This document shows positions 46,510-55,802 of a stretch of 64,000 nt of DNA, one piece after another (position 1 is the first letter of the stretch; each line of letters starts with the position of its first letter). The notes under the pieces are model-generated. The model was not told where the DNA came from and did no database searches. It worked only from the letters and a program-made list of their open reading frames with translations. The stretch is taken from positions 1 to 64,000 of the forward strand of contig JAQGMJ010000045.1 in assembly GCA_028292405.1 (NCBI GenBank), given 5' to 3'. Made by a program: the position numbers and the translations under genes. The DNA is from Betaproteobacteria bacterium. Its GTDB lineage: Bacteria > Pseudomonadota > Gammaproteobacteria > Burkholderiales > JAEUOS01.

Positions 46510-48351
46510 CTACTTGTTGCCTTCGCGGATCGCTTTTTCGATCTCGTTGGTGGCTTTGTCTTCCGCCTTGCCCGACTTGTCCGGCGCGGCGGCGCCATCG
46601 GCCTTGGGCGCATCGCCCGCCGGCGCCGCAGTGTCCTTCCCTGCGTCCTTCGGCGCATCCGCCGGCGCGGGCGTGTCGGAAGTGCCGCCGAGTTCCTTCT
46701 GGATCTGCTGGGCCGCGTCGTCCGCCGACTTCTGGCTGTCGCCGCCGCCGGTGGAGCTGCCGTCGTCGTTCGGAATCTCGATCTTCACCTTGTCCAGGTC
46801 GATCACCTGCTGCTTATCGAGGAAGGCGGTCACCGAGAACGGCACGAAAATGACGATCGCCACCATGATCACCTGCAGCAGCACCCAGGGCACCGCGCCC
46901 CAGTAGATGTCCGAACTCTTCACCTCCTTCGGCGCCACCCCGCGCAAATAGAACAGCGCGAAGCCGAAGGGCGGATGCATGAAGGAAGTCTGCATGTTCA
47001 CGCACAGCATCACGCCGAACCAGATCAGCGCCGCATCCGCCCCGACAATCGGCGCGAGCAGCTTTTGCGCGACCGGGGCGATCATCGGTACGATGATGAA
47101 GGCGATCTCGAAAAAGTCCAGGAAGAACGCGAGGAAGAAGACGAACAGGTTGATGACGATCAAGAAGCCCCAGGAACCACCGGGGAGCGACGTCAGCATG
47201 TGCTCGATCCAGCGCCCGCCGTCCACGCCCTGGAAGACGATGGAGAAGCAGGTCGAGCCGACCAGGATGAAGGCCACCATGGCAGTCAGGCGCGCCGTGG
47301 CCTGGTAGGCCTTGATCAGCAGTTCGCGCAGTTCCTTGATGAAAGCTGCGCGGATCAGCAAGTAGGCGATGGCCAGGTAGAGGATGGCGAAGGCGATACG
47401 GAACAGCATCCCCTTGGGGCCGAAGACCTCCAGGTTCGGGTTCGACATGTTGTAGAACACGATGCCCGCCAGGCAGGCGACCACGCCGACGATAAAGCAC
47501 ATACGCCCGACCTTGCCCAGCGCCGGGTGGCGGATCACCGCCAGCACGATGGCACCGACCGCGCCCATCGCGCCGGCTTCGGTCGGCGTGGCGATGCCGA
47601 ACATCATGGTGCCCAGCACCAGGAAAATCAGCACTGCCGAAGGAACGATACCCCACAAACATTTCTTCCACAGGTCCCAGCCCTGCAGGGTGCGGTCCGA
47701 TTTCGGCACCGCCGGCACATACTCCGGCTTGACGATGGAAACGCCGAAGGTGTAAAGCGCGAACAGCACGATCTGCAGGATCGACGGGCCCCAGGCGCCC
47801 AGGTACATGTCGCCCACCGACTTGCCGAGCTGGTCGGCCAGCACCACCAGCACCAGCGAAGGCGGCACCAGTTGGGTGATGGTGCCCGAGGCGGCCAGCA
47901 CGCCGGTGGCGTAGCGCATGTTGTACTTGTAACGCATCATCACCGGGAGCGAGATGAGCGTCATGGCGATCACCTGCGCCGCCACCGTGCCGGTGATGGC
48001 GCCCAAGATGAAGCCGACGATGATGACGGAGTAGCCCAGGCCGCCGCGCACCGGGCCGAACAACTGGCCCATGGAGTCGAGCATGTCCTCCGCCAACCCG
48101 CATTTCTCCAATATGGAGCCCATGAAGGTGAAGAAGGGAATCGCCAATAACAGATCGTTGGCCAGGATGCTGCCGAACACCCGGCCGGGGATGGCCTGCA
48201 GGTAATCGAGGGTGAAGTAGCCCCACTCGATGGCGAAAAAGGAAAAGAACAGGCCGACGGCCGCCAGCGAAAACGCCACCGGGTAGCCGAACAGCATGAA
48301 GATGACGAGGCCGCCGAACATCAGCGGCGGCATGTACTCCAACGGGATCAT
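46510..48351 (-). CDS. TRAP transporter large permease (DctM family) with acidic C-terminal tail
   Basis: A 613-residue DctM permease, longer than the usual ~430. The membrane core has many helices, with family motifs LLAIPFFTFMGSILEKCGLAED, GAITGTVAAQVIAMT, PPSLVLVVLADQLGKSVGDMY and GIATPTEAGAMGAVGAIVLA. The extra length comes from an additional helical segment (about residues 310-400). A hydrophilic Ala/Asp/Pro/Lys-rich tail of about 80 residues follows (DDAAQQIQKELGG ... DKATNEIEKAIRE). It carries the receptor-delivered solute with Na+ or H+. ATG 48351 overlaps the stop of dctQ by four bases. The acidic tail may contact the small permease or a cytosolic partner. Confidence 0.9.
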   Translation of the reverse strand: MIPLEYMPPLMFGGLVIFMLFGYPVAFSLAAVGLFFSFFAIEWGYFTLDYLQAIPGRVFGSILANDLLLAIPFFTFMGSILEKCGLAEDMLDSMGQLFGPVRGGLGYSVIIVGFILGAITGTVAAQVIAMTLISLPVMMRYKYNMRYATGVLAASGTITQLVPPSLVLVVLADQLGKSVGDMYLGAWGPSILQIVLFALYTFGVSIVKPEYVPAVPKSDRTLQGWDLWKKCLWGIVPSAVLIFLVLGTMMFGIATPTEAGAMGAVGAIVLAVIRHPALGKVGRMCFIVGVVACLAGIVFYNMSNPNLEVFGPKGMLFRIAFAILYLAIAYLLIRAAFIKELRELLIKAYQATARLTAMVAFILVGSTCFSIVFQGVDGGRWIEHMLTSLPGGSWGFLIVINLFVFFLAFFLDFFEIAFIIVPMIAPVAQKLLAPIVGADAALIWFGVMLCVNMQTSFMHPPFGFALFYLRGVAPKEVKSSDIYWGAVPWVLLQVIMVAIVIFVPFSVTAFLDKQQVIDLDKVKIEIPNDDGSSTGGGDSQKSADDAAQQIQKELGGTSDTPAPADAPKDAGKDTAAPAGDAPKADGAAAPDKSGKAEDKATNEIEKAIREGNK

Positions 48352-48887
48352 TGCTCGGGCCTTTCGTAGTGCGCGTCCATCGGGATGCGCCCCGAAAGCA
48401 TGGCAAAGCGTTTGATGATTTCCGAAATCCCCTGCAGGGCAAGCAGGCCGAAGCCCACCGGCAGGATCAGCTTCACCGGCCAACGCAGCAGGCCGCCGGA
48501 GTTCGAAGACATCTCATTCTGGTTCCACGACTGCATGAAGAAGGGCCAGGCCAGCCAGGCCAGCAGGAAGCACGCCGGCAGCAGGAAAACGAAGGTGCCG
48601 ATGATGTCCACCCAGATCTTCTTGCGGTCCGACAGGCCCATGTAGACCACGTCGACGCGCACATGCTCGTTTTTCTGCAGGGTGTAGGAAGCGCCGAACA
48701 TCACCACGATGGCGAACATGTACCACTGCAACTCGAGCCAGGCGTTCGAACTGTTGTCGAAGGCGTAGCGGATCATCGCGTTGATCGCGCTGACCAGGCA
48801 GGAAAGCAGCACGCAGATGTTGGCCGACCAGCCGAGTCTTTCGTTCAGCCAATCGACCGCCTTGGCAAACTTGAGCAAGAAGCCCAC
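48348..48887 (-). CDS. TRAP transporter small permease (DctQ family)
   Basis: About 179 residues with four membrane helices (ANICVLLSCLVSAINAMIRY, WYMFAIVVMFGASYTLQK, IGTFVFLLPACFLLAWLAWP and LILPVGFGLLALQGISEII). The motif NEHVRVDVVYMGLSDRKKIW between helices 2 and 3 is the DctQ signature. I choose the GTG at 48887, which has AGGAGA nine bases upstream; the frame stays open 34 codons further but without coding character. It overlaps the large permease gene by four bases. It is on the opposite strand to the two receptors. Confidence 0.87.
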   Translation of the reverse strand: MGFLLKFAKAVDWLNERLGWSANICVLLSCLVSAINAMIRYAFDNSSNAWLELQWYMFAIVVMFGASYTLQKNEHVRVDVVYMGLSDRKKIWVDIIGTFVFLLPACFLLAWLAWPFFMQSWNQNEMSSNSGGLLRWPVKLILPVGFGLLALQGISEIIKRFAMLSGRIPMDAHYERPEQ

Positions 48888-49178
48888 TGAGATGTCTCCT
48901 CTTATGAAGGAACGTCGATGCCTGAAAGCGCCGGGGTGGTTCCCCGCTACGCCCCTGTTGCCCGTCCGCGAATAACCCATGACGGCCAACCGGTGATTTT
49001 AACTTCAAGCGCCGCAGTCTAAGATAAAAAAACGTCAATCCCGCCCAAAAGTCATTGTGGCGACAAATACATACGCGCCGCAGTTGCAAAAGGACGCGGC
49101 ACCATAGCCCAAGCGCACCGTTACCGCAATTCATTTAAGGGAAAACCCTGAGAGCGGCGCGGGCCCTTTGCCACCTAC

Positions 49179-49466
49179 TTATTCCCCTAAGGAAAATGCC
49201 CTCGTGCCGATGGCATAAAACGACCGGTCATCGCGCCCGCGGCGAATTATATTTCTGTGACGAATCGTTGTACGCACCACGACAGAGCAACTCGGTTGCT
49301 GCGCGCGCCACGGTGCGCGCCCCTCCCCTGACCCCCTCTGCATCAACTCGCTCGCCTGCGAAGCGCGCGACTCCGCCGAATAGCCGGCGCACGCGGCGGC
49401 GCTGGCGTTCTGGTCTTTCAGGTATTCAAAGACGAACCGCTCCTGGCGGTGGGTGAGGGCGTCCAT
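49179..49466 (-). pseudogene. Remnant of a phage terminase small subunit
   Basis: The first 40 or so residues from ATG 49466 read MDALTHRQERFVFEYLKDQN and then ASAAACAGYSAESRASQASEL. They match the helix-turn-helix start of phage terminase small subunits (LTxKQxxFVxEYLxDxNxxxAAxxAGYS). After that the sequence loses resemblance and the frame continues to 49179 through unrelated sequence. A full gene would be about 150-180 codons. No other phage gene is seen nearby, so it is a leftover fragment, and the functional large subunit is absent. Confidence 0.6.
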
Positions 49467-49531
49467 TTCGCATCTCCGGTAACAGGTCGACAGTTACAAA
49501 GATACCCAGGTCGATGAACTAAGTGTGGTTG

Positions 49532-49558
49532 ATTTTGCAGAGCTAAACCCTGCAAAAT
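49532..49558. repeat. Perfect 9-bp inverted repeat beside the terminase remnant
   Basis: ATTTTGCAG at 49532-49540 and CTGCAAAAT at 49550-49558 are perfect complements, separated by 9 bases. It lies between the terminase remnant and a small gene, so it may be a terminator or the end of a former element. Confidence 0.6.
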
Positions 49559-49585
49559 AACGCGCACCGATGCCGCCGCGTCCGG

Positions 49586-49906
49586 CTATTCCTTCGGCGA
49601 TTCGTCGGACTGCTTGCCGCCCGGACGCAGGCTGTTTCCCGGCCCCTCGCCCCTCACCGCCGGCACCAGCATGCCGTTGCGCACCTGGCGCACGCTGCCG
49701 TCGATCTTATAGCTCCCGTCCGGCGCCGGGCTCTTCTGCCCCTTGTCGAGCAAGAACAGTTTGTTGCCGACCAGTTCGCCGCTGAACTGGCGCCCTTGCG
49801 CATCTTCCACCTTGTAGGCGTTCAGCGCGGCTTGCGCGAGCACCGGCAGCGCCAGGGCGCAGGCCAGCAACAGGACTGAGGTGCGGGGTAGCTCGGGCAG
49901 AATCAT
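49586..49906 (-). CDS. Small exported protein of unknown function
   Basis: 106 residues. The N-terminus MILPELPRTSVLLLACALALPVLAQAALNAYKVED has a Sec signal peptide that would be cut near AQA-ALN. The mature part is about 80 residues, beginning with NAYKVEDAQGRQFSGELVGNKLFLLDKG. This looks like the start of DUF4124-type periplasmic proteins, but I could not confirm a family. ATG 49906 gives the clean signal; earlier codons in the same frame do not. The gene stands alone between a mobile-element remnant and another unknown gene. Confidence 0.55.
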   Translation of the reverse strand: MILPELPRTSVLLLACALALPVLAQAALNAYKVEDAQGRQFSGELVGNKLFLLDKGQKSPAPDGSYKIDGSVRQVRNGMLVPAVRGEGPGNSLRPGGKQSDESPKE

Positions 49907-50051
49907 GGTCGCGCTCCTTCGGTAGTGAAGTTCAATGGGCAATGCGGCACAGTTGCCAGCGTGAGTCGTGTGCGTGAACGGCAAGGTTCAAAACCACAGG
50001 CTTTGCGTGGCTGGACAGCAAAGGACAAAAGCGATTTGGATGCAAACCTGT

Positions 50052-50513
50052 TTACTGTTTGTCTTTGCCCGGATTCGCCAGGCACCAGCCGCCGCCCCTG
50101 AGTCTCTCCCTGAATTCCGGCTTGAGTTCACTTGGCCCGTTGTCACCGAGCAAGCCGCAGGGGTCGTACCAGTTGGGCGTTCTGGCGGCGCCAAGAATCG
50201 GCGGCAAGCTGCCCTCGAACTCCGGAATGTTCGGGCAGCGGTGGTGCCACAGCGCCCACCGGTCCGGCACTTGGCCGAAGCACAACAACTCCTTCACGCC
50301 GCCGTTGCAGTTGGTGCTGACCACCAGGATGTCACCCGGCAACTCGCTGGTGGGCGCATTGATCCTGAGGACGAGGTCGTGGTGAAACTCGCCCTGCTTC
50401 CAGTGCTCGACAATCGTATAACCGCCGTGGTTCTCACGCAGGTTTCCGAGCAGGCCTGCAAGCACCTGACTGCCGGCGAGAATGCCCAGATCGGTGCTGG
50501 AAGTGTCTGGCAT
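50052..50513 (-). CDS. Hypothetical protein
   Basis: 153 residues, family not recognised. There is no signal peptide or membrane helix. Sequence features are GILAGSQVLAGLLGNLRENHG near the N-terminus and a Trp/Cys-rich middle (RWALWHHRCPNIPEFEG). The codon composition is less GC-rich than that of the neighbours, and it lies in an accessory zone with the terminase remnant. ATG 50513 is used; it has no obvious strong ribosome-binding site. It may be an acquired gene or a chance frame. Confidence 0.4.
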   Translation of the reverse strand: MPDTSSTDLGILAGSQVLAGLLGNLRENHGGYTIVEHWKQGEFHHDLVLRINAPTSELPGDILVVSTNCNGGVKELLCFGQVPDRWALWHHRCPNIPEFEGSLPPILGAARTPNWYDPCGLLGDNGPSELKPEFRERLRGGGWCLANPGKDKQ

Positions 50514-50911
50514 AGCGATGGACTTTTCGATGTTGAAACAACGCTACAAGATAATAAATCGAACCCGGCGGCAATGGTCCGGGGCGCCGCGTAGTACGTG
50601 GATCAATTAAGAGGAGTCGCGGTTTCGCGGGGCGCCCAGCGCGCCTTGCAGGCCGGATGCTCGTAAATACCGGCAATAAAGCCTTTGCCCCGAGTAGTCA
50701 TGCTAGTGTTAGGCCCTTTTCGCGGAACACAGCGCCAAATTGCCGGTCAGAAGCGCTATAAAACTAGACTAACCTAATCTTGCGGCGCCGCACAAGCGCC
50801 GACGATCCCTTAAAAAATCGAGAGCCCGGGCGCCCGTGAGCAGCAGGGGTACCGCGGACGGGTTTTGTCTGTACGGTTAAAATTGACGGGTTTTGCTGGA
50901 GGAGCAACTGC
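50514..50911. other. Intergenic stretch before the Gld-like ABC operon
   Basis: 398 bases with no convincing gene. Close to the right end a GGAGGAG ribosome-binding site precedes the ATP-binding subunit. Direct A/T-rich blocks are present (AAAATTGACGGG), but I could not set a promoter with certainty. Confidence 0.45.
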
Positions 50912-51931
50912 ATGATTGAAGTAAACCAACTGTCGAAGGCGTTCGGCGCCAAGGTGGCGGTGAACCAGCTTTCGTTTACGGTGCGCCAGGGCGAGGTGCT
51001 GGGCTTTCTCGGGCCGAACGGCGCGGGCAAGTCGACCACGATGCGCATGATCACCGGCTTTTTGCCGCCGACGGCGGGGTCGGTGAAGGTGTGCGGCTTT
51101 GACATCGTGGAAGACCCGATTGCGGCGAAGCGCAAGATCGGCTATCTGCCGGAGGCGGCGCCTTCGTATGCGGACATGACGGTGTTGTCGTTCCTGAAGT
51201 TTTCCGCCGAACTGCGCGGGCTCTCTGGCAGCGACATCAAGAAGGCCGTGCGCCGCGTGGTGGACCTGACGTTTCTCGACAGCGTACTGGGGCAGGACAT
51301 CGAGACGCTTTCCAAGGGTTACAAACATCGCACCTGCCTGGCGCAGTCGCTGATCCATGACCCGGAAGTGCTGATCCTCGACGAGCCGACAGATGGATTG
51401 GACCCGAACCAAAAGCATGAAGTGCGGCAACTGATCAAGCGCATGGGTGAGACCAAGACAATCATTTTTTCGACGCACATTCTTGAGGAAGTCGAAGCGG
51501 TGTGCGATCGCGCGATTATCATTGATCGCGGCAATATCGTGGCCAACGGGACACCGGCGGAACTGAAGTCGTCGGCGGACCTGGCGGGCTCGGTGGTGAT
51601 GACCTTGCGTGCGCGCGAAGGCAGCGACATCCAGACCATACAACAGCAGGTGGCGGCGCGGCCGGGCGTGTTGCGCAGCGAGATCATCATGGCCGATGGC
51701 GCGCGCCTGGTGCTGCGCGCGCGGCCGGACCGGATGAAGCTGCAGGGCGGCTCGCTTTCCGGGCCGCTGGCCGAGTGGGCGGTGCAGCACGACCTCGGGC
51801 TGGAAGACATTCGTGTGGAAGAAGGCCGGCTGGACGATGTGTTCCGTGCATTGACGGTGACGGACGCGGCTTCGCAACAAGCAAAGAATCAAGCCCGCGC
51901 GGAAGCGGCGGCTGAAGGAGCACAGGCATGA
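50912..51931 (+). CDS. ABC transporter ATP-binding protein (GldA/CcmA-like)
   Basis: A 339-residue ABC ATPase. Walker A is GFLGPNGAGKSTTMRMITG, Q-loop region GYLPEAAPSY, signature IETLSKGYKHRTCLAQSL, Walker B LILDEPTDGLDPNQ, then H-loop FSTHILEEVE. The extra C-terminal ~100 residues form the regulatory region often seen in Gld- and Nod-type exporters. It starts the operon with a GGAGGAG site upstream, and its stop overlaps the permease start by four bases. The four-gene operon resembles gldA-gldF-gldG in gliding Bacteroidota and its relatives in non-gliding proteobacteria, where the cargo is not known. Confidence 0.92.
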   Translation: MIEVNQLSKAFGAKVAVNQLSFTVRQGEVLGFLGPNGAGKSTTMRMITGFLPPTAGSVKVCGFDIVEDPIAAKRKIGYLPEAAPSYADMTVLSFLKFSAELRGLSGSDIKKAVRRVVDLTFLDSVLGQDIETLSKGYKHRTCLAQSLIHDPEVLILDEPTDGLDPNQKHEVRQLIKRMGETKTIIFSTHILEEVEAVCDRAIIIDRGNIVANGTPAELKSSADLAGSVVMTLRAREGSDIQTIQQQVAARPGVLRSEIIMADGARLVLRARPDRMKLQGGSLSGPLAEWAVQHDLGLEDIRVEEGRLDDVFRALTVTDAASQQAKNQARAEAAAEGAQA

Positions 51932-52668
51932 GCGCGTTTACCGGTATCAAGACCATCGCCAAGCGCGAGCTGGCGGCGTATTTCGATGCGCCGATCGCGT
52001 ATGTGTTCATCGTCATCTTTTTGTTGCTGGCGGGGTTTTTCACGTTTACGTTCGGGCAGTTTTTCGAGCGCGGCGAGGCTTCGCTGGTGTCGTTTTTCTC
52101 CTGGCATCCGTGGCTGTATTTGTTCCTGGTGCCGGCAGTCGGCATGCGCTTGTGGGCCGAAGAGCGGCGCCTGGGCACGATGGAGTTGCTGATGACCATG
52201 CCGATTGCGCCCTGGCAGGCAATCGTCGGAAAATTCCTGGCGTCGTGGATATTCATCGCGATCGCGCTGCTGCTGACCTTTCCGGCGGTGATCACGGTGA
52301 ACTGGCTGGGCAACCCGGACAACGGCGTGATCGTGGCCGGCTACATCGGCAGCCTGTTCATGGCGGGGGCGTATCTGGCGATTGCGTCGATGACTTCGGC
52401 CTTGTCGCGCAACCAGGTGGTGAGCTTCGTGCTGGCGGTGATGATCTGCCTGGCCCTGGTGATGGTGGGCTTCGATCCGGTGACGACGCTGGCGTCGCGC
52501 TGGGCCAGCCCGAACCTGGTGGAAGCGCTGGCTTCGTTTTCGGTGATGACGCATTTCGACGGCGTGGTCAAGGGCGTGCTGGACTTCAAGGACGTGGTGT
52601 ATTTCGCCTCGGTGATCGGCTTTGGCCTGTTCACCACCGGGGTGATCATCCGTTCGCAGCGCGCCTGA
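51928..52668 (+). CDS. ABC transporter permease (GldF-like)
   Basis: A 246-residue ABC-2 type permease with six membrane helices. It starts with IKTIAKRELAAYFDAPIAYVFIV, the typical ABC-2 N-terminus. LWAEERRLGTMELLMTMPIAPWQAIVGKFLAS then matches the ABC-2 coupling region. It ends with VGFGLFTTGVIIRSQRA. It is coupled to the ATPase gene by a four-base overlap and is followed after 44 bases by the GldG-like protein. Together they form an inner-membrane exporter or remodelling complex. Confidence 0.9.
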   Translation: MSAFTGIKTIAKRELAAYFDAPIAYVFIVIFLLLAGFFTFTFGQFFERGEASLVSFFSWHPWLYLFLVPAVGMRLWAEERRLGTMELLMTMPIAPWQAIVGKFLASWIFIAIALLLTFPAVITVNWLGNPDNGVIVAGYIGSLFMAGAYLAIASMTSALSRNQVVSFVLAVMICLALVMVGFDPVTTLASRWASPNLVEALASFSVMTHFDGVVKGVLDFKDVVYFASVIGFGLFTTGVIIRSQRA

Positions 52669-52712
52669 ACCTATAAGCAGACCGACGAGACAAAAGCGGA
52701 AAGATCGAATCA

Positions 52713-54578
52713 ATGCAACGCAAGACTGAAACCCTGATCTACTCCACCGGCGGCGTGGTGGTGGTATTTCTCATCCTGGTGCTGGTGAATTTTCTCGCCG
52801 CCCAGTTGCGCACGCGGGTGGACCTGACGCAGGGCCACTTGTTCACGCTGAGTGCCGGCACCCACGCGGTGCTGGACAAGCTGGAGGCGCCGGTGAAACT
52901 GCGCTTCTATTACACCCAGGGCAGCGACGACGTGCCGGTGGATACCAAGGCCTACGCGCGCCGCGTGGAAGACTTGCTGGCGGAATACCAGCAGGCTTCG
53001 CACGGCAAGGTGGTGGTAGAAAAGCTCGACCCGCAGCCGGATTCGGACGCGGAAGATTCGGCGACGCTCGACGGCATCGACGCGCAAAGCGCCGGCACCG
53101 GTGGCGACAAGTTCTACCTCGGCCTGGCGGTGAGCTTTCTCGACCAGAAGCTGGCGATACCCGTGCTGGCGGCGGACCGCGAGCGCCTGCTGGAGTACGA
53201 CATCACGCGCGCGATTGCCCGCGCGACGGTGAAGGACCGCCCGGTGATCGGCGTGATGAGCTCGCTGCCGGTGATGGGTGGCGGACAGTTGAACCCGATG
53301 ACCCAGCAGTTGCCGACGCCGCCCTGGGTGTTCATCAACGAATTGCAGCGCGACTTCACGCTGAAAAAGGTCGATGAGGTGACGGACTACATCGACCCGG
53401 CGATCAAGGTGCTGCTGGTGATCCACCCGCGCGAGATCAGCGACGACGGGCAATTCGCCATCGACCAGTTCCTGCTGCGCGGCGGCAAGGTGATTGCCTT
53501 TGTCGACCCCTTCGCCTACTTCGACCAGCAGGGCGGGCAGATGGGCATGGGGCAGAACAAGAGCTCCAACCTGGACAAGCTGATCAAGACCTGGGGCCTG
53601 ACTTACGACCCGGGCAAGGTGGTGCTGGACATGAAGTATTCCACCGGCGAAGGCGACAAGAAGTGGCCGACGCTGCTGACCCTGACGGCGGAAGCGCTGA
53701 ACCGCGACGACATCGCCACCAACGGCCTGACCACCATGATGCTGCCCTTCCCCGGCGCCATCGGCGGCACGCCGGCGGCGGGCCTGACGCAGACGGTGCT
53801 GATCAAGAGTTCGCCGCTGAACCAGATGGTCGATTCGATCATCGCGCAGACCCAGGGCGAGCCGGCGACGCGCGGCTTCGTGCCGAGCAACAAGGCGCTG
53901 AGCCTGGCGGTGAAGCTCACCGGCAAGTTCAAGACCGCGTTCCCCGGCGGGCGGCCCGACGAAGGCCAGAAGCCCGGCATGACCAAGGACGGCAAGCCCG
54001 CGCCCGAGGTGCTGAAGGAAGCGAAGGCCGACGGCGCCGTGGTGCTGGTGGCCGATGCCGATTTGATCGCCGACGGCGCCGCCGTGCAGCAGCAGGATAT
54101 TTATGGGCAACGCGTGGTGGTGCCGATCAACGGCAACCTGGCGTTTGCGCAAGCGCTGGTGGAGCAGATGGCAGGCGACGCCAATCTGGTCACCCTGCGC
54201 AGCCGCGCCGATGCTTCGCGTCCCTTCATCGTGGTGCGCGAGCTGGAGGCGAAGGCGCAGCAGCAGTACTACGGCAAGCTGAAGGAACTGCAGGACAGCC
54301 TGACCGAGACGCAAGACAAGCTCAAGGCGATGCAAAAGGGCGACGGCAAGACCGCCGCCGTGGTGACGCCGGAGCAGCAGAAGGAACTGGACAACTTCAA
54401 GCGCAAGGCCACCGAGACCAAGGTGGCGCTGAAGGACATGCGCAAGAAGCTGCGCGCCGACAGCGACGCGCTGCAGGTGTGGACCAAGGTGGTGAACATC
54501 GCGCTGGTGCCGCTGCTGGTGGCGCTGGCCGGCATCTTCTGGGCGGTGTATCGCAAGCGCCGCACGGTGGAGGTGTGA
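52713..54578 (+). CDS. GldG-like ABC-associated membrane protein
   Basis: A 621-residue protein. An N-terminal helix (LIYSTGGVVVVFLILVLVNFLAAQL) is followed by a large extracytoplasmic domain with RVDLTQGHLFTLSAGTHAVLDKLEAPV, the start of the ABC-associated auxiliary (GldG/PF09822) domain. A coiled coil is near residues 520-580 (LKELQDSLTETQDKLKAMQ), and a final helix is VNIALVPLLVALAGIFWAVY. It is the third gene of the Gld-like operon. Such proteins probably form the periplasmic part that meets substrate. The substrate in this organism is unknown. Confidence 0.87.
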   Translation: MQRKTETLIYSTGGVVVVFLILVLVNFLAAQLRTRVDLTQGHLFTLSAGTHAVLDKLEAPVKLRFYYTQGSDDVPVDTKAYARRVEDLLAEYQQASHGKVVVEKLDPQPDSDAEDSATLDGIDAQSAGTGGDKFYLGLAVSFLDQKLAIPVLAADRERLLEYDITRAIARATVKDRPVIGVMSSLPVMGGGQLNPMTQQLPTPPWVFINELQRDFTLKKVDEVTDYIDPAIKVLLVIHPREISDDGQFAIDQFLLRGGKVIAFVDPFAYFDQQGGQMGMGQNKSSNLDKLIKTWGLTYDPGKVVLDMKYSTGEGDKKWPTLLTLTAEALNRDDIATNGLTTMMLPFPGAIGGTPAAGLTQTVLIKSSPLNQMVDSIIAQTQGEPATRGFVPSNKALSLAVKLTGKFKTAFPGGRPDEGQKPGMTKDGKPAPEVLKEAKADGAVVLVADADLIADGAAVQQQDIYGQRVVVPINGNLAFAQALVEQMAGDANLVTLRSRADASRPFIVVRELEAKAQQQYYGKLKELQDSLTETQDKLKAMQKGDGKTAAVVTPEQQKELDNFKRKATETKVALKDMRKKLRADSDALQVWTKVVNIALVPLLVALAGIFWAVYRKRRTVEV

Positions 54579-54579
54579 G

Positions 54580-55785
54580 ATGAGCCGCAAACTACTCGCC
54601 TCCCTGGTTTTCCTGCTACTGGTGCTGGTCGGTGTCGCCGGCTGGATTTACAACGGCGGGGTCAGCGCCTGGAAAAAGACCGACACCCGCACCGGCGCGC
54701 CCGTGCTGCCGGGCCTGGTGATCAGCAATGTCGCCAGCATGCGCCTCAACGGCGGCAAGGAGCAGACCACGCTGGAGTTGAAGAACAAGGTGTGGACCGT
54801 GCATGAGCGCGACGGCTACCCGGCCGACGTGGCGAAGATCGGCCCGCTGCTGGTGAAGCTGGCCGACCTCAAGGTGATCCAGACCGACACCATTACCGAT
54901 GCGCTGGCGCCGCGCCTGAAGCTCGCGCCGCCGGGGCAGGCTGACGGCGGTATCGCGCTCGACTTGGCTGACGCCTCGGCCAAGCCGCTGGGCAGCCTGG
55001 TGCTGGGCAAGACCATCGATAAGGATTCGGAGATTCCGGGCGCGACCAAGAAGATGCCTTACGGGCGCTACCTGATCAAGCGCGAGCAGCCGACGGTGTC
55101 GATTGCGATCAACGATCCGCTGAACGAGGCCGACACCAGCCCGCGCGCCTGGATCGACAAGACCTTCATCAAGCCCGAGCGCATCAAGACCTTTGCGGTT
55201 ACTTCGGGCGGCAAGCCACGCTACATCCTCTCGCGTAGCGAAGAGGCGGCGATGGCCTGGACCCTGAAGGACGCGGCCAAGGGTGAGGACCTGGACACCG
55301 GACGCGCGCAGGATGTGGCGGGCGCGCTGGCGGGGATCACGATGGTGGACGTGCTCACCGCGCCCAAGCCGGATGAACTGGGTCTGACCGATGGGGATGT
55401 AATCACCGCCGAGACCTTCGACGGCCTCACCTATACGCTGACCGTCGGCAAGAAGGAGGGCGAGAACCGCGCCCTGGCGCTGGGCGTCACCGGCAAACCC
55501 GAGCGCGCGCGCGAACGCACGCCGGGCAAGGAAGAGAAGGCGGAAGACAAGACGAAACTGGATAAGGACTTCAAGGACCAGCTCGCTGGCTTCGACCAGC
55601 GCGTGCAGCGCGAACTGGCGATGGACAAGAAGGTGTTTTTGGTGGCCGATGCCGGCGTGCAGGGGCTGCTGACGGATCGTGCCAAGCTGATGAAACAAAA
55701 GGAATCGGTCGCGGCGCCCTCGGTGCCGGGGCTCGACAAGTTCGAGAAAAAACCGGCGGAGAAAAAGGCGCCGGCGAAGAAGTAG
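54580..55785 (+). CDS. DUF4340 protein of the Gld-like operon
   Basis: A 401-residue protein with an N-terminal membrane anchor (LLASLVFLLLVLVGVAGWIYNGG) and an otherwise extracytoplasmic body typical of DUF4340: WTVHERDGYPADVAKIGPLLVKLADLKV near residue 70, and SLVLGKTIDKDSEIPGATKKM. The C-terminus is Lys/Ala-rich (KKPAEKKAPAKK). It starts one base after the gldG-like stop codon, so translation is coupled. DUF4340 genes often end gldAFG-like operons, which supports a role in the same envelope complex; no function has been assigned. Confidence 0.88.
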   Translation: MSRKLLASLVFLLLVLVGVAGWIYNGGVSAWKKTDTRTGAPVLPGLVISNVASMRLNGGKEQTTLELKNKVWTVHERDGYPADVAKIGPLLVKLADLKVIQTDTITDALAPRLKLAPPGQADGGIALDLADASAKPLGSLVLGKTIDKDSEIPGATKKMPYGRYLIKREQPTVSIAINDPLNEADTSPRAWIDKTFIKPERIKTFAVTSGGKPRYILSRSEEAAMAWTLKDAAKGEDLDTGRAQDVAGALAGITMVDVLTAPKPDELGLTDGDVITAETFDGLTYTLTVGKKEGENRALALGVTGKPERARERTPGKEEKAEDKTKLDKDFKDQLAGFDQRVQRELAMDKKVFLVADAGVQGLLTDRAKLMKQKESVAAPSVPGLDKFEKKPAEKKAPAKK

Positions 55786-55802
55786 CCGCCCTTCCGAAAA
55801 AT

